DNA of 64,000 bases from Ruminococcaceae bacterium UBA1741 (lineage in GTDB: Bacteria > Bacillota > Clostridia > Oscillospirales > Acutalibacteraceae): the NCBI GenBank assembly GCA_002315685.1, contig DCHX01000021.1, positions 18,494 through 82,493 of the forward strand, in the 5' to 3' direction. The position numbers and the translations under genes are program-made. Below the pieces are notes generated by a model, which saw nothing but the letters and a program-made list of their open reading frames with translations, was not told the origin of the DNA and searched no databases. Shown piece after piece: positions 12,025-21,394 of this stretch (the stretch's first letter is position 1; each line of letters starts with the position of its first letter).

Positions 12025-13082
12025 TGGAAAAGAAAGAATTAGAAAAGAACAAAACCGTTCAAAATGAGCCTGATTTTATCGAGGAAGAAAAAAAGGATTC
12101 TCTTGACGACATTGAAAATGCGCCTGAGGATTTGGACGAGCTTTTCGAGGAGCCTCCTCTTCTTGACCTTGATTTTGATGATGAGCCGAGCGAGGATGAC
12201 CTTCAAATTGAAGAGGTTGATGTTGAACATCTTGAAGATGATGAAACATTCAAAACTATGTCGCTTGATGACCCTGTTAAAGTTTATCTTCGTGAAATCG
12301 GCAGAGTTCCGCTTTTGTCATCGAACGAGGAAATTGAACTCGCCGTCAAAATCTCCGATGGCGACGAACAGGCAAAGCAACGCTTGACCGAGGCTAACCT
12401 TCGCCTTGTTGTAAGTATTGCAAAGAAATATGTAGGTAGAGGTATGTATTTTCTTGATTTAATTCAAGAGGGTAATGTGGGACTGATTAAGGCGGTCGAT
12501 AAGTTTGATTATACTAAGGGCTTTAAGTTTTCGACCTACGCTACTTGGTGGATAAGACAAGCTATTACCCGTGCTATTGCCGACCAAGCAAGAACTATAA
12601 GAATACCGGTTCATATGGTAGAAACTATCAACAGACTTAAAAAGGTTCAAAGTCAGCTTTTGCACGAAAACGGTTTTGAGCCGAGCGAAGAACTTATCGC
12701 CGAAAAGATGAATCTTTCGGTTGAAAGAGTAAGAGAAATAATGAGAGTGGCGCAAGAACCCGTTTCTATGGAAACCCCGATAGGTCCCGAGGAGGACTCC
12801 CGTCTTATGGACTTTATCCGTGATGAAGAGGCTTTGGCTCCCGATGATGCCGCACTTAAAACTATCACTAATGAAGATATTGATACCGTTCTTCATACGC
12901 TTACCCCTCGTGAAGAGGAGGTTATCAGACTTCGTTTCGGTCTTAAAGACGGTAGATGCCATACTCTTGAAGAGGTCGGCACCGAGTTTAATGTAACCCG
13001 TGAGCGTATAAGACAAATTGAGGCAAAGGCACTTAGAAAGCTTCGCCATCCCGTAAGAAGCAATAAATTCAGAGAGAAGTAA
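12024..13082 (+). CDS. rpoD: RNA polymerase primary sigma factor (SigA)
   Basis: This 352-residue factor directs RNA polymerase to housekeeping promoters. The first 80 residues are very acidic and form a short region 1.1-like extension. Region 1.2 begins near [11 protein letters not shown]. Regions 2.1-2.4 contain [18 protein letters not shown] and [14 protein letters not shown] (the -10-recognising helix). Region 4.2 near the C-terminus has the -35-binding helix-turn-helix ending [20 protein letters not shown]. The consensus TTGACA/TATAAT promoters across the window suit this factor. It follows dnaG with a one-base overlap in the classical dnaG-rpoD pair. Confidence 0.98.
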   Translation: MEKKELEKNKTVQNEPDFIEEEKKDSLDDIENAPEDLDELFEEPPLLDLDFDDEPSEDDLQIEEVDVEHLEDDETFKTMSLDDPVKVYLREIGRVPLLSSNEEIELAVKISDGDEQAKQRLTEANLRLVVSIAKKYVGRGMYFLDLIQEGNVGLIKAVDKFDYTKGFKFSTYATWWIRQAITRAIADQARTIRIPVHMVETINRLKKVQSQLLHENGFEPSEELIAEKMNLSVERVREIMRVAQEPVSMETPIGPEEDSRLMDFIRDEEALAPDDAALKTITNEDIDTVLHTLTPREEEVIRLRFGLKDGRCHTLEEVGTEFNVTRERIRQIEAKALRKLRHPVRSNKFREK

Positions 13083-13087
13083 AACAA

Positions 13088-13339
13088 ATGACATATACTT
13101 ATAAAACACAAGGCGTTTGCGCAAGAGCTATTGAAATAGAAATTGAGGACGAGATTGTAAAAGGCGCAAAATTCAACGGCGGCTGTAACGGCAATCTACA
13201 AGGCATTAACAAGCTTGTAAGCGGTATGAAAATTGATGATGTCATAGCAAGACTTGAAGGTATCAAATGCGGATACAAAGATACATCCTGCCCTGACCAG
13301 TTGGCAACCGCCCTTAAAAAGATAAAAGAAGAATTATAA
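13088..13339 (+). CDS. TSCPD domain-containing protein
   Basis: The 83-residue protein carries the motif TSCPDQLATAL near its C-terminus, the name-giving motif of the TSCPD domain, here in the short stand-alone form (TIGR03905-like). A second conserved patch is FNGGCNGNLQGI. The same domain occurs at the C-terminus of some class II ribonucleotide reductases, where it may bind metal or nucleic acid; the role of the free form is unknown. Four cysteines (in GVC, GGC, IKC and TSC) are candidate metal ligands. It lies 5 bases after rpoD and is probably co-transcribed. Confidence 0.85.
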   Translation: MTYTYKTQGVCARAIEIEIEDEIVKGAKFNGGCNGNLQGINKLVSGMKIDDVIARLEGIKCGYKDTSCPDQLATALKKIKEEL

Positions 13340-13361
13340 AAAGTTTTACAAGGTGGGGAAT

Positions 13362-13883
13362 ATGAATAACGATAGCGATATTAAAATATTCGGCACAAGC
13401 TCGGAAATTTCCAACCAAAATGTAAAAAACGGTATTGTCGGCAAGGATGATATTGAAAAAGCAAAGGCAGTAGGCGAAAATGTTGCCCGAAGCTTTGTGA
13501 GCGCCGTTGACGGCGAAGGTGATATGATGGCGGATAACGCCGAAATGGTAGCGCAAAGAAAACTGCTTTTATCATTTACCGCAACTATCGGGTTTGAACA
13601 GTATATTAAGGACGATACCTTAATCGGTATCGCTAATAAGAGCTTTCTTGATACCATTAAGGATGCGGATAGGGATTTATATAAGTCTTCCTCCGATACG
13701 GGTGCGTTTTCGTTCTATTATCTTGCGTATCGCCGTGAAAACGATATTGAGCGAAGAATAGGGCAAACATTTGCGATGCTTTGTTCTCACGACGGCGACC
13801 CGATTTTTCAAGAGCTCGGAGAGGCATTGTTTTGTTGGTTTTCTTCCGAGGTTCGAAAGACCGTAAAAAGATTTTTTGACTGA
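13362..13883 (+). CDS. conserved hypothetical protein
   Basis: I do not recognise this 173-residue protein. It has no signal peptide or membrane segment. The first 50 residues are polar and probably flexible; the rest looks helical and contains ENDIERRIGQTFAMLCSHDG and ends in a basic patch (VRKTVKRFFD). The ATG at 13362 has AGGTGGGG directly upstream; a GTG at 13353 lies within that site. It is the last gene of the dnaG-rpoD-TSCPD transcript and is followed by a terminator. Confidence 0.75.
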   Translation: MNNDSDIKIFGTSSEISNQNVKNGIVGKDDIEKAKAVGENVARSFVSAVDGEGDMMADNAEMVAQRKLLLSFTATIGFEQYIKDDTLIGIANKSFLDTIKDADRDLYKSSSDTGAFSFYYLAYRRENDIERRIGQTFAMLCSHDGDPIFQELGEALFCWFSSEVRKTVKRFFD

Positions 13884-13891
13884 TTTTTTTA

Positions 13892-13920
13892 AGAGCCGAT
13901 TTTTTCGGCTCTGTTTTTTT
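13892..13920 (+). terminator. Rho-independent terminator closing the dnaG-rpoD unit
   Basis: AGAGCCGA (13892-13899) pairs with TCGGCTCT (13905-13912), followed by GTTTTTTT. Confidence 0.9.
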
Positions 13921-13929
13921 ATACCTACC

Positions 13930-13982
13930 AAAAAAATACTACACAAAATTTTCTAAAAAAATTGTAAAAAAATTCAAAAAAA
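13930..13982. other. phased A-tracts (probable bent DNA / UP element)
   Basis: Runs of seven A at 13955-13961, 13966-13972 and 13976-13982 are centred 11 and 10 bases apart, that is, once per helical turn. A further A7 is at 13930-13936. The last run ends three bases before the -35 of the S10 promoter. Such phasing bends DNA and A-rich DNA here can contact the RNA polymerase alpha C-terminal domain, so strong expression is inferred. Confidence 0.6.
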
Positions 13983-13985
13983 GAC

Positions 13986-14014
13986 TTGCAATTACGAAAA
14001 TTATGTGATATTAT
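13986..14014 (+). promoter_or_regulatory. SigA-type promoter of the S10-spc-alpha superoperon
   Basis: The -35 TTGCAA (13986-13991) and -10 TATTAT (14009-14014) are 17 bases apart. Transcription should start near 14021, leaving a leader of about 275 nt before rpsJ. Confidence 0.8.
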
Positions 14015-14019
14015 ATCGA

Positions 14020-14296
14020 GGTACGCTGTGAAATTATGGCGTAAATACATGCGTTGATGCGGGAGGTGGCCGACTTAATGTCGGGAAATTTCCGCGGAGT
14101 ATGTCCGATTTGAAACCGGGCGAAAGAACATTGGATGCACAAAAGAATACTTGCGAATCTTTGTGCTACGGTAGTGAAAACTGCCGTCCGGAATTGACTG
14201 TAACCCCAGCAATGCCGGTTTTATATTGTGCCGAAAAGAAATGCACGGCACGGTGTAAGTTTTGCCCGCCAACTAATTAAGGAGGCGAATTTTCAC
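14020..14296 (+). promoter_or_regulatory. structured leader of the S10 operon
   Basis: The roughly 275-nt leader can form several hairpins. These are CCGAC/GTCGG (near 14072-14086), a stem from GCACAAA...TTTGTGC (about 14137-14164), ACGGTAG...CTGCCGT just after it, and GTGCCG...CGGCAC (about 14228-14254). GC content and pairing are higher than in other intergenic DNA of the window. No open frame of note and no intrinsic terminator is present. In E. coli the S10 leader is the target of L4 feedback; whether this one binds a ribosomal protein is inference. Confidence 0.5.
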
Positions 14297-14608
14297 ATGG
14301 CAGTGAAAGAAAAAATCCGAATTCGTATTAAAGGTTACGACCATGCACTTGTAGACCAGTCCGCTGAAAAGATAGTGGAAACCGCTAAACGTACAGGCGC
14401 CAGGGTATCCGGTCCGGTACCGCTCCCTACCGAAAAAGAGGTTGTAACAATTTTGCGTGCTGTTCACAAATATAAAGACAGCCGTGAGCAATTCGAAATG
14501 AGGACACACAAAAGGCTCATAGATGTTATCCGTCCTTCAAACAAAACTGTTGAAGCGTTAACAGGTCTTGAGCTCCCCGCCGGTGTTGAAATCGAGATTA
14601 AGCTCTAA
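14297..14608 (+). CDS. rpsJ: 30S ribosomal protein S10
   Basis: This 103-residue uS10 protein of the small-subunit head also serves as NusE in transcription antitermination. The sequence from [11 protein letters not shown] through [10 protein letters not shown] to [12 protein letters not shown] is typical. I choose the ATG at 14297 behind AAGGAGGCG; upstream in-frame codons belong to the structured leader. It is the first gene of the superoperon. The gap to rplC holds a small hairpin (GTCAGC, AAC, GCTGAC). Confidence 0.98.
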   Translation: MAVKEKIRIRIKGYDHALVDQSAEKIVETAKRTGARVSGPVPLPTEKEVVTILRAVHKYKDSREQFEMRTHKRLIDVIRPSNKTVEALTGLELPAGVEIEIKL

Positions 14609-14689
14609 TATATAATATGTATATTAGCTCTCGCTCATCGGAGAGGTCATGTCAGCAACGCTGACCAATAACCAAAGGAGGAAAAAACA

Positions 14690-15322
14690 ATGAAAAAAGG
14701 AATCGTTGGCAAGAAGCTTGGTATGACACAGCTTTTTGACGCAAACGGAAATGTCGTTCCGGTTACTGTTATTGAAGCAGGTCCCTGTGTTATTTCACAG
14801 AAGAAAACCGTAGAGAACGACGGTTACGAAGCAGTACAAATCGGTTATGCTGATTTGAAGGCTTCAAAGGTAAATAAGCCTATGAAGGGACACTTCGCAA
14901 AAGGCGATGTAGCTCCTAAAAAAGTTCTTAGAGAATTTCGTTTCGACGACATCAGTGCTATGAATGTAGGCGACATCATCAAGGCAGATATCTTCGCAGA
15001 AGGCGATGCTATTGATGTAAGAGGTACTTCAAAGGGTAAAGGATATGCCGGCACAATTAAGCGCTGGAATTTCGGACGCCTTAAAGAAACTCACGGTACA
15101 GGCCCTGTTCACCGTCACGGCGGTTCTCTCGGTGCTTGTTCCAGCCCTTCAAGAGTATTCAAGGGTAAGAAGATGGCAGGCCACTTAGGTCATGAGCGTG
15201 TAACCGTTCAAAATTTAAGTGTTGTCAAGGTTGACGCAGAAAAGAATATAATCGCTGTTAAGGGTGCCGTTCCCGGTCCTAAGGGCGGAATCGTAATTCT
15301 TTTCGATAGCGTTAAAGCTTAA
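14690..15322 (+). CDS. rplC: 50S ribosomal protein L3
   Basis: The 210-residue uL3 protein nucleates 23S rRNA folding near the peptidyl-transferase centre. It starts [16 protein letters not shown] and contains the central loop region [21 protein letters not shown] that reaches into the ribosome core. The start has AAAGGAGG upstream. It is the second gene of the S10 operon. Confidence 0.99.
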   Translation: MKKGIVGKKLGMTQLFDANGNVVPVTVIEAGPCVISQKKTVENDGYEAVQIGYADLKASKVNKPMKGHFAKGDVAPKKVLREFRFDDISAMNVGDIIKADIFAEGDAIDVRGTSKGKGYAGTIKRWNFGRLKETHGTGPVHRHGGSLGACSSPSRVFKGKKMAGHLGHERVTVQNLSVVKVDAEKNIIAVKGAVPGPKGGIVILFDSVKA

Positions 15323-15341
15323 GGGAAGGAGTGTATAAGTT

Positions 15342-15965
15342 ATGCCAAATGTAGCAGTTGTTAATATGACAGGCGAAAATGTAGGCAAGATTAAGTTATC
15401 CGATGCAGTATTCGGTATCGAAGTAAACGCTACCGTATTGCATATGGCTGTTGTAAATTATCTTGCTAATCAGCGTCAGGGCACACAATCCACTCTGACT
15501 CGTACAGAAGTTTCCGGCGGCGGTAAAAAGCCTTGGAGACAAAAGGGCACAGGTCATGCGCGTCAAGGCTCAACAAGAGCACCGCAATGGAGACACGGCG
15601 GTATCGTTCACGCACCGAAGCCAAGAGATTATTCTTATTCACTCAATAAAAAGGTTCGCCGTTTGGCTCTTAAATCCGCACTTTCGGATAAGGTTGCAAC
15701 AAAGGACTTAATCGTTCTTGACGAACTCAAAATTGAAGAATACAAGACTAAGACAATCGTTGAATGCTTAAAAGCAATCGGCGCAAAGAAAAAAGTTCTT
15801 ATCGTTCTTCCTGAAAACAATGTATTTGCCGTTCGTTCTATTTCGAACATCGCAGGTGCAAAGGCAGCTCAGGTTAATACGATTAACACCTACGATATCG
15901 TTAACGCTGACACACTTGTTATCGTTAAGGATGCCGTTAAGATGATAGAGGAGGTGTACGCATAA
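15342..15965 (+). CDS. rplD: 50S ribosomal protein L4
   Basis: The 207-residue uL4 protein has the extended loop [19 protein letters not shown] that lines the peptide exit tunnel; changes there give macrolide resistance in other species, and this loop looks ordinary. In E. coli L4 also represses the S10 operon through the leader. The stop codon overlaps the rplW start (TAATG). Confidence 0.99.
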   Translation: MPNVAVVNMTGENVGKIKLSDAVFGIEVNATVLHMAVVNYLANQRQGTQSTLTRTEVSGGGKKPWRQKGTGHARQGSTRAPQWRHGGIVHAPKPRDYSYSLNKKVRRLALKSALSDKVATKDLIVLDELKIEEYKTKTIVECLKAIGAKKKVLIVLPENNVFAVRSISNIAGAKAAQVNTINTYDIVNADTLVIVKDAVKMIEEVYA

Positions 15966-16258
15966 TGAAAACCGCACAGGATATCATTATTGCTCCGGTA
16001 ATTACCGAAAAGAGTATGTCAGGAATTGCTGACAAGAAATACACCTTCAAGGTCGCTAAGGACGCTAACAAGTATCAAATTGCCGATGCTGTTGAAAAGT
16101 TGTTCAAGGTTGACGTTGCCAAGGTAAACACCATCAACGTTCGCGGTAAAGCAAGACGAATGGGTAGATACGAAGGCTACACTGCTTCCTTCAAGAAAGC
16201 AATCGTAACCTTAAAGCCAAACTCAAAGCCGATCGAATTCTTTGACGGTTTGCTTTAA
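15965..16258 (+). CDS. rplW: 50S ribosomal protein L23
   Basis: This 97-residue uL23 protein sits at the tunnel exit and is the docking site for trigger factor and SRP. The family start DIIIAPVITEKSM is clear, as is the RNA-binding block NVRGKARRMGRYEGY. Its start overlaps the rplD stop by one base. Confidence 0.98.
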   Translation: MKTAQDIIIAPVITEKSMSGIADKKYTFKVAKDANKYQIADAVEKLFKVDVAKVNTINVRGKARRMGRYEGYTASFKKAIVTLKPNSKPIEFFDGLL

Positions 16259-16269
16259 TAAGTAGCGTT

Positions 16270-16320
16270 GGAAATCAAAATTCGGATTTCCGGTGATGTA
16301 TGAAATGGAAAATCCATTTC
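16270..16320 (+). repeat. tandem hairpins between rplW and rplB
   Basis: GGAAATC (16270-16276) pairs with GATTTCC (16285-16291), and GAAATGGA (16302-16309) pairs with TCCATTTC (16313-16320). Both lie in the 90-base gap, the second ending 13 bases before the AGGAG of rplB. Without U-runs they are not terminators; they may act as processing or pausing sites. Confidence 0.5.
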
Positions 16321-16348
16321 GCTAAGCCAAAATAGGAGAGTGAAACAA

Positions 16349-17176
16349 ATGGCAATAAAACATTATAAGCCGACTACTAACGGTCGCCGTAATATGACTA
16401 CTATGGATTATTCCGAGTTGTCAAAGGTAGCACCTGAAAGAAGTTTGCTTGATACTATTAAAAAGAATGCCGGTCGTAACAGCTACGGTCGCATTACCGT
16501 TCGCCATAGAGGCGGCGGAAACCGCAGAAAGTACAGAATCATTGATTTCAAGAGAGAGCGTTTCGGCGTAGAAGCTACCGTTTTAACCCTTGAATATGAT
16601 CCAAACCGTTCTGCATTTATCGCCCTCGTTCAATATGAAGACGGCGAAAAGCGTTATATCATTGCACCGCAAGAGCTCAAAGTGGGCGATAAGGTAGTAA
16701 GCGGACCTGATGCTGATATTAAGCCGGGTAACGCACTTCCGCTTGTAAACATACCGGTAGGTACTGTTCTTCACAATATTGAACTTTATCCCGGTAAGGG
16801 CGCTCAGCTTGCTCGTAGTGCAGGTAATATGGCTCAGCTTATGGCTAAGGAAAACGGAATGGCACTTTTGCGTTTGCCCTCAGGCGAACTCCGTAAAGTT
16901 CCCGAAAACTGTATGGCTACCGTAGGCGTTGTATCAAATCCCGAACACGCTAATATAAACTACGGTAAAGCAGGTCGTAAGCGTCATATGGGTTGGAGAC
17001 CTACCGTAAGAGGTTCTGTAATGAACCCGAACGACCACCCGCACGGCGGTGGTGAAGGTAAGTCGCCTGTTGGCCGTCCGGGCCCTGTAACTCCTTGGGG
17101 TAAACCTACATTGGGTTACAAGACTCGTCAGAAGAATAAGGCAAGCGATAAGTATATCGTAACACGCCGTAAGTAA
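16349..17176 (+). CDS. rplB: 50S ribosomal protein L2
   Basis: The 275-residue uL2 protein is needed for subunit joining and peptidyl-transferase activity. [21 protein letters not shown] and the C-terminal block [12 protein letters not shown], with the conserved functional histidine, are present. I use the ATG at 16349, 10 bases after AGGAG, rather than the GTG at 16340. The C-terminal tail is basic, as usual. Confidence 0.98.
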   Translation: MAIKHYKPTTNGRRNMTTMDYSELSKVAPERSLLDTIKKNAGRNSYGRITVRHRGGGNRRKYRIIDFKRERFGVEATVLTLEYDPNRSAFIALVQYEDGEKRYIIAPQELKVGDKVVSGPDADIKPGNALPLVNIPVGTVLHNIELYPGKGAQLARSAGNMAQLMAKENGMALLRLPSGELRKVPENCMATVGVVSNPEHANINYGKAGRKRHMGWRPTVRGSVMNPNDHPHGGGEGKSPVGRPGPVTPWGKPTLGYKTRQKNKASDKYIVTRRK

Positions 17177-17199
17177 GTCGGACGAAAGGAGATTTCATA

Positions 17200-17475
17200 A
17201 TGGGAAGAAGCATTAAAAAAGGCCCTTATGTACAACCTGTGTTGTTAAAAAGAGTCGAAGAAATGAATGAAGCCGGCGAAAAGAGAGTTCTTAAAACTTG
17301 GAGCCGTTCGTCAACCATATTCCCCGATTTCGTCGGACATACTTTTGCGGTACATGACGGACGCAAACACGTTCCGGTATATGTAACCGAAGATATGGTT
17401 GGACACAAGCTCGGTGAATTTGCACCTACCCGTACCTTCAAAGGTCATGCAGGCGCAAAGACTACCGGTAAGTAA
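17200..17475 (+). CDS. rpsS: 30S ribosomal protein S19
   Basis: This 91-residue uS19 protein of the small-subunit head begins [11 protein letters not shown] and contains [20 protein letters not shown] and [13 protein letters not shown], all standard. AAAGGAG precedes the ATG. Confidence 0.99.
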   Translation: MGRSIKKGPYVQPVLLKRVEEMNEAGEKRVLKTWSRSSTIFPDFVGHTFAVHDGRKHVPVYVTEDMVGHKLGEFAPTRTFKGHAGAKTTGK

Positions 17476-17498
17476 GCAGCCGAAAGGAGAGTTAAATT

Positions 17499-17834
17499 AT
17501 GGAAGCAAGGGCTACACTTAAATTTGCCCGTATTTCACCCCGTAAGGTGAAGATTGTGTTGGATTTAATCCGCAATCAAGATGCTGAAAAAGCAATGGCT
17601 ATTCTCAAATTTACTCCCAAGTCTGCTTGTGAGTATTTGGAAAAGCTTTTGCATTCAGCTATGGCTAATGCAGAAGAAAAGAACATGGATATGTCAAGAC
17701 TTTATGTAGCAGAGTGTCTTGCATGCCCCGGTCCTACACTTAAAAGAATTCGTGCTAAGGACCACGGCAGAGCACACCGCATCTTAAAGAGAACAAGCCA
17801 TGTAACTATCGTTCTTAAAGAACGCGAGATTTAA
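17499..17834 (+). CDS. rplV: 50S ribosomal protein L22
   Basis: The 111-residue uL22 protein lines the exit tunnel with L4. The start ARATLKFARISPRKVKIVLDL and the hairpin region with RAKDHGRAHRI are standard, with no insertion of the kind linked to macrolide resistance evident to me. Confidence 0.98.
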   Translation: MEARATLKFARISPRKVKIVLDLIRNQDAEKAMAILKFTPKSACEYLEKLLHSAMANAEEKNMDMSRLYVAECLACPGPTLKRIRAKDHGRAHRILKRTSHVTIVLKEREI

Positions 17835-17853
17835 GAAAGGGAGGTTTTTATAA

Positions 17854-18522
17854 ATGGGCCAGAAAGTTAATCCACACGGTTTCCGTGTAGGCGTAATTAA
17901 AAACTGGGACTCACGTTGGTTTGCCAAAGACAGCACCTTCGGTGATACTTTGGTTGAGGACTACAACCTCCGTAAATACCTTAAAAAGACACTTGCAGCA
18001 GCAGGCGTTGCAAAGGTAGAAATCGAGCGTGACGACAAGAGAGTAAGATTGCACATCCATTGTGCAAAGCCCGGTATTGTAATTGGCAGCAAGGGTTCGG
18101 AAATCGAAAAATTGCGTGAAAAATGCCAAGCAATTCTCGGAAAAACAGTTGTTATCAACATTGTTGAGATTAAAAATCCGGATGCCAACGCTCAGTTAGT
18201 TGCTGAAAACATTGCAGTTCAACTTGAAAAGCGTATCTCCTTCCGCAGAGCTATGAAGCTTGCTATCGGAAGAGCTATGAGACTCGGCGTTAAGGGTATC
18301 AAAACAAAATGTTCAGGTCGTTTAGGCGGTGCTGAAATTGCAAGAAGCGAATCTTATCATGAAGGTACTATTCCGCTTCAAACCCTTCGTGCAGACATTG
18401 ACTACGGTTTTGCTGAGGCTAATACAACCTACGGTAGAATCGGCGTTAAGGTTTGGATTTACAAGGGTGAGGTTCTTAATGAGAACCGTCGCTCAAATGC
18501 GAAAAAAGGAGGCGCACGATAA
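17854..18522 (+). CDS. rpsC: 30S ribosomal protein S3
   Basis: This 222-residue uS3 protein lies at the mRNA entry channel and has helicase activity with S4. It begins [13 protein letters not shown]; the KH domain carries [14 protein letters not shown]; the C-terminal domain has [20 protein letters not shown]. The stop overlaps the start of rplP by one base. Confidence 0.99.
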   Translation: MGQKVNPHGFRVGVIKNWDSRWFAKDSTFGDTLVEDYNLRKYLKKTLAAAGVAKVEIERDDKRVRLHIHCAKPGIVIGSKGSEIEKLREKCQAILGKTVVINIVEIKNPDANAQLVAENIAVQLEKRISFRRAMKLAIGRAMRLGVKGIKTKCSGRLGGAEIARSESYHEGTIPLQTLRADIDYGFAEANTTYGRIGVKVWIYKGEVLNENRRSNAKKGGAR

Positions 18523-18944
18523 TGTTAATGCCAAAGCGTGTTAAGTACCGTAGAGTTCAACGCGGCAGACTTACCGGTGCTGCTTCAAGAGGTACAACAG
18601 TTACACATGGCGATTTCGGTTTACAAGCACTTGAACCTGCTTGGATTACTTCAAATCAAATAGAAGCTGCCCGTATCGCTATGACCCGTTACATCAAGCG
18701 TGGCGGTCAGGTTTGGATTAAGATATTCCCTGACAAGCCAATAACCGAAAAACCTGCTGAAACTCGAATGGGTTCAGGTAAAGGTTCACCGGAATATTGG
18801 GTTGCAGTTGTAAAACCGGGCCGTGTAATGTTTGAAATCGGCGGCGTTAGTGAAGAACTTGCAAGAGAAGCTATGCGTCTTGCAGCCAACAAACTTCCGA
18901 TTAAGTGCAAGTTTGTTACAAAGGGAACGGATGGTGAGCAATAA
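18522..18944 (+). CDS. rplP: 50S ribosomal protein L16
   Basis: The 140-residue uL16 protein organises the A-site region of the large subunit. It begins [16 protein letters not shown]. The modified-arginine and tip regions ([20 protein letters not shown] and [18 protein letters not shown]) are intact. It overlaps one base with both the rpsC stop and the rpmC start, a tightly coupled trio. Confidence 0.99.
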   Translation: MLMPKRVKYRRVQRGRLTGAASRGTTVTHGDFGLQALEPAWITSNQIEAARIAMTRYIKRGGQVWIKIFPDKPITEKPAETRMGSGKGSPEYWVAVVKPGRVMFEIGGVSEELAREAMRLAANKLPIKCKFVTKGTDGEQ

Positions 18945-19153
18945 TGAACGCAAAGGAAATAAGAGATAATACTTTACCGGAACTTAATGAGCAACTTGCA
19001 AAGCTTAAAGAGGAATTATTCAACCTTCGTTTTCAGCTTGCTATCAATCAGCTCGATAACCCAATGCGTATAGTTGCTGTTAAGAAGGACATCGCACGAG
19101 TAAAGACTGTTATTCGTGAAAAAGAATCCGCTGCTGACAGCACGGAAGCTTAG
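18944..19153 (+). CDS. rpmC: 50S ribosomal protein L29
   Basis: A 69-residue two-helix uL29 protein near the tunnel exit. The block [20 protein letters not shown] followed by [16 protein letters not shown] is diagnostic. It shares one base with rplP. Confidence 0.98.
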   Translation: MNAKEIRDNTLPELNEQLAKLKEELFNLRFQLAINQLDNPMRIVAVKKDIARVKTVIREKESAADSTEA

Positions 19154-19171
19154 TAAGGGAGGTAAACTTTG

Positions 19172-19429
19172 ATGAGTGAAAGAAACCTTCGTAAAACAAG
19201 AGTAGGTAAGGTTGTCAGCGACAAGATGGACAAAACCGTTGTAGTTGCTATTGAAGACAATGTTAAACATCCGCTCTACAAGAAGATTATTAAAAATACT
19301 ATCAGATTAAAGGCACATGACGAGAACAATAGCTGTGGCGTAGGCGACAGAGTTCTTATTATGGAAACAAGACCTCTCTCCAAAGACAAGAGATGGCGCG
19401 TTGCCGAAATAATCGAAAAAGCTAAATAA
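19172..19429 (+). CDS. rpsQ: 30S ribosomal protein S17
   Basis: An 85-residue uS17 protein that binds the 5' domain of 16S rRNA. It begins [21 protein letters not shown] use the ATG at 19172, nine bases after GGGAGG; an adjacent TTG at 19169 would add one residue. Confidence 0.97.
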   Translation: MSERNLRKTRVGKVVSDKMDKTVVVAIEDNVKHPLYKKIIKNTIRLKAHDENNSCGVGDRVLIMETRPLSKDKRWRVAEIIEKAK

Positions 19430-19452
19430 TTGGCTGCAAGGAGGAAACCACT

Positions 19453-19821
19453 GTGATACAACAACAGAGTTACCTCAAAGTTGCCGACAACACAGGTGCA
19501 AAAGAAATTATGTGCATCCGTGTACTTGGAGGCAGCAAAAGGAGGTACGCCAACATAGGCGACGTCATCGTAGCTTCTGTAAAGAAAGCCACTCCGGGTG
19601 GTACTGTTAAGAAGGGCGATGTTGTAAAGGCGGTTGTGGTTCGTTCCGCAAAAGGTCTTCGTCGCAGTGACGGCACATATATTAGATTTGATGAAAATGC
19701 AGCAGTTCTTATTCGTGATGATAAGAATCCGAGAGGAACCCGTATTTTCGGACCAGTAGCTCGTGAGCTTCGTGATAATGAATATACAAAGATTTTATCA
19801 CTTGCTCCGGAAGTACTTTAA
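19453..19821 (+). CDS. rplN: 50S ribosomal protein L14
   Basis: The 122-residue uL14 protein sits at an intersubunit bridge. It starts at a GTG behind AGGAGGAAA and reads [20 protein letters not shown], the family beginning. The block [21 protein letters not shown] is standard. Its stop overlaps an ATG that lies just upstream of the rplX ribosome-binding site. Confidence 0.98.
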   Translation: MIQQQSYLKVADNTGAKEIMCIRVLGGSKRRYANIGDVIVASVKKATPGGTVKKGDVVKAVVVRSAKGLRRSDGTYIRFDENAAVLIRDDKNPRGTRIFGPVARELRDNEYTKILSLAPEVL

Positions 19822-19838
19822 TGGGAGGTAAAAAGAAT

Positions 19839-20180
19839 ATGAGTAAGCTTCACATTAAAACTGGTGACACGGTAACATTACTTACCGGTGACAAGAAGGA
19901 TCGTAAGACCGATAACGGTAAAATGAAGACCGGTAAGGTTTTGCAGGTAAGCCCAAGCGAGGGCAAGGTTATCGTTGAAGGTCTTAACAAGGTTAAGAAA
20001 CACGTTAAACCAAAAAGAGCCGGAGATCCGTCAGGAATTATCGAAACCGAAGGCGCAATCTATGCTTGTAAGGTACAGCTTGTTTGCCCGAAGTGTGGAA
20101 AAGCTACCAGAGTAGGTACTAAAATCTACGAAGATGGCAAAAAAGACCGCGTTTGCAAAAAGTGCGGCGAGACTTTTTAA
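19839..20180 (+). CDS. rplX: 50S ribosomal protein L24
   Basis: This 113-residue uL24 protein is an assembly initiator with an N-terminal KOW fold and block KTGKVLQVSPSEGKVIVEGLN. A C-terminal CPKCGKATRVG...CKKCGE zinc-ribbon-like tail is present. I place the start at 19839 (MSKLHIKTGD) since GGGAGG lies between it and an earlier in-frame ATG at 19821. Confidence 0.97.
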   Translation: MSKLHIKTGDTVTLLTGDKKDRKTDNGKMKTGKVLQVSPSEGKVIVEGLNKVKKHVKPKRAGDPSGIIETEGAIYACKVQLVCPKCGKATRVGTKIYEDGKKDRVCKKCGETF

Positions 20181-20198
20181 GAGTAAGGAGGACATGAC

Positions 20199-20738
20199 AT
20201 GTCAATATTGTCGAACGAATACAAGAAGTCAATTGCTCCTGCATTGATGACAAAGTTCAACTACAAGAGCGTCATGCAGATTCCGAAGCTCGAGAAAGTT
20301 GTTATAAATGTAGGTTGCGGCGAAGCAAAGGATAACGCTAAGGTTATCGACGCTGCAATTGCCGACCTCGGTATGATAACCGGTCAAAAGGCCGTACCCT
20401 GCCGTGCTAAGAAGTCGGTTGCTAACTTTAAGTTGCGTGCCGGAATGCCTATCGGTGCAAAGGTAACGCTCAGAGGCGAGAAGATGTATGAATTCGTTGA
20501 AAGACTTTTCAACACAGCTCTCCCGAGAGTTAGAGATTTCAGAGGTATCAATCCTAACGCTTTTGACGGTCGTGGCAACTATGCTATGGGCGTAAAAGAA
20601 CAGTTAATCTTCCCTGAAATCGAATACGATAAGATTGATAAGGTAAGAGGTATGGACATTATTTTTGTTACTACCGCAAAGACAGATGAAGAAGCTCGTG
20701 AGCTCTTAACACTTATGGGCGCTCCGTTTGCAAGATAA
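20199..20738 (+). CDS. rplE: 50S ribosomal protein L5
   Basis: A 179-residue uL5 protein that binds 5S rRNA and contacts the P-site t[41 protein letters not shown] and [24 protein letters not shown] are family signatures. AAGGAGG precedes the ATG. Confidence 0.99.
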   Translation: MSILSNEYKKSIAPALMTKFNYKSVMQIPKLEKVVINVGCGEAKDNAKVIDAAIADLGMITGQKAVPCRAKKSVANFKLRAGMPIGAKVTLRGEKMYEFVERLFNTALPRVRDFRGINPNAFDGRGNYAMGVKEQLIFPEIEYDKIDKVRGMDIIFVTTAKTDEEARELLTLMGAPFAR

Positions 20739-20750
20739 GGAGAAGGAACT

Positions 20751-20936
20751 ATGGCTAAAACATCTATGAAGGTTAGACAGGCTCGTCCTGCTAAATTTTC
20801 AACAAGAGAATATAACAGATGCAAAATCTGTGGCCGCCCGCATGCTTATCTTCGTAAATACGGCATCTGCCGTATATGCTTCCGTGAACTCGCATACAAA
20901 GGCGAGATTCCCGGTGTAAAGAAAGCAAGCTGGTAA
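20751..20936 (+). CDS. rpsN: 30S ribosomal protein S14 type Z (zinc-binding)
   Basis: This 61-residue uS14 protein is the short zinc form, with CKICGRPH and CRICF supplying four cysteines. A Zn-free paralogue, found in many Firmicutes elsewhere in the genome, is not in this window. It lies between rplE and rpsH as usual for the spc operon. Confidence 0.98.
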   Translation: MAKTSMKVRQARPAKFSTREYNRCKICGRPHAYLRKYGICRICFRELAYKGEIPGVKKASW

Positions 20937-20982
20937 GGTAAAAAGGTGATGGAAGGACCATCATCAGAAGGAGGTTTACGGT

Positions 20983-21381
20983 ATGCAAATCACCGATACA
21001 ATAGCTGATATGCTTACGAGAATTCGTAATGCATCAGCAGCAAAACATGATTCGGTAGATGTACCTGCATCAAAAGTAAAGAAGGCTATTGCTCAAATTT
21101 TGCTTGATGAAGGATACATCAGCAGTTTTGCCGTTGAAGAAGACGGCAAGCAGGGCATAATTCATATAGTATTGAAGTATGGCCAGAATAAGTCACAGAC
21201 AATTACCGGTATTCGCCGTGTATCAAAACCGGGTCTGCGTATTTATACAAATGTAGAGGATATGCCAAAGGTTATGAAGGGCCTTGGCGTAGCAATCCTT
21301 TCCACCTCTAAGGGTATTATGACTGATAAGCAGGCTCGTTTAGCTAATGTCGGCGGCGAAGTTCTCGCTTACATCTGGTAA
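20983..21381 (+). CDS. rpsH: 30S ribosomal protein S8
   Basis: The 132-residue uS8 protein binds helix 21 of 16S rRNA and, in E. coli, represses the spc operon at rplE. It begins [17 protein letters not shown] and ends with [24 protein letters not shown]. The short gap before it holds a small stem (GTGATGG...CCATCAT) upstream of AAGGAGG. Confidence 0.98.
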   Translation: MQITDTIADMLTRIRNASAAKHDSVDVPASKVKKAIAQILLDEGYISSFAVEEDGKQGIIHIVLKYGQNKSQTITGIRRVSKPGLRIYTNVEDMPKVMKGLGVAILSTSKGIMTDKQARLANVGGEVLAYIW

Positions 21382-21394
21382 GGAGGTAAAAGGA

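Noticed and set aside
12459..13124. 221-codon minus-strand frame within rpoD
   Set aside because: Antisense shadow; no initiation signals and no recognisable motif.
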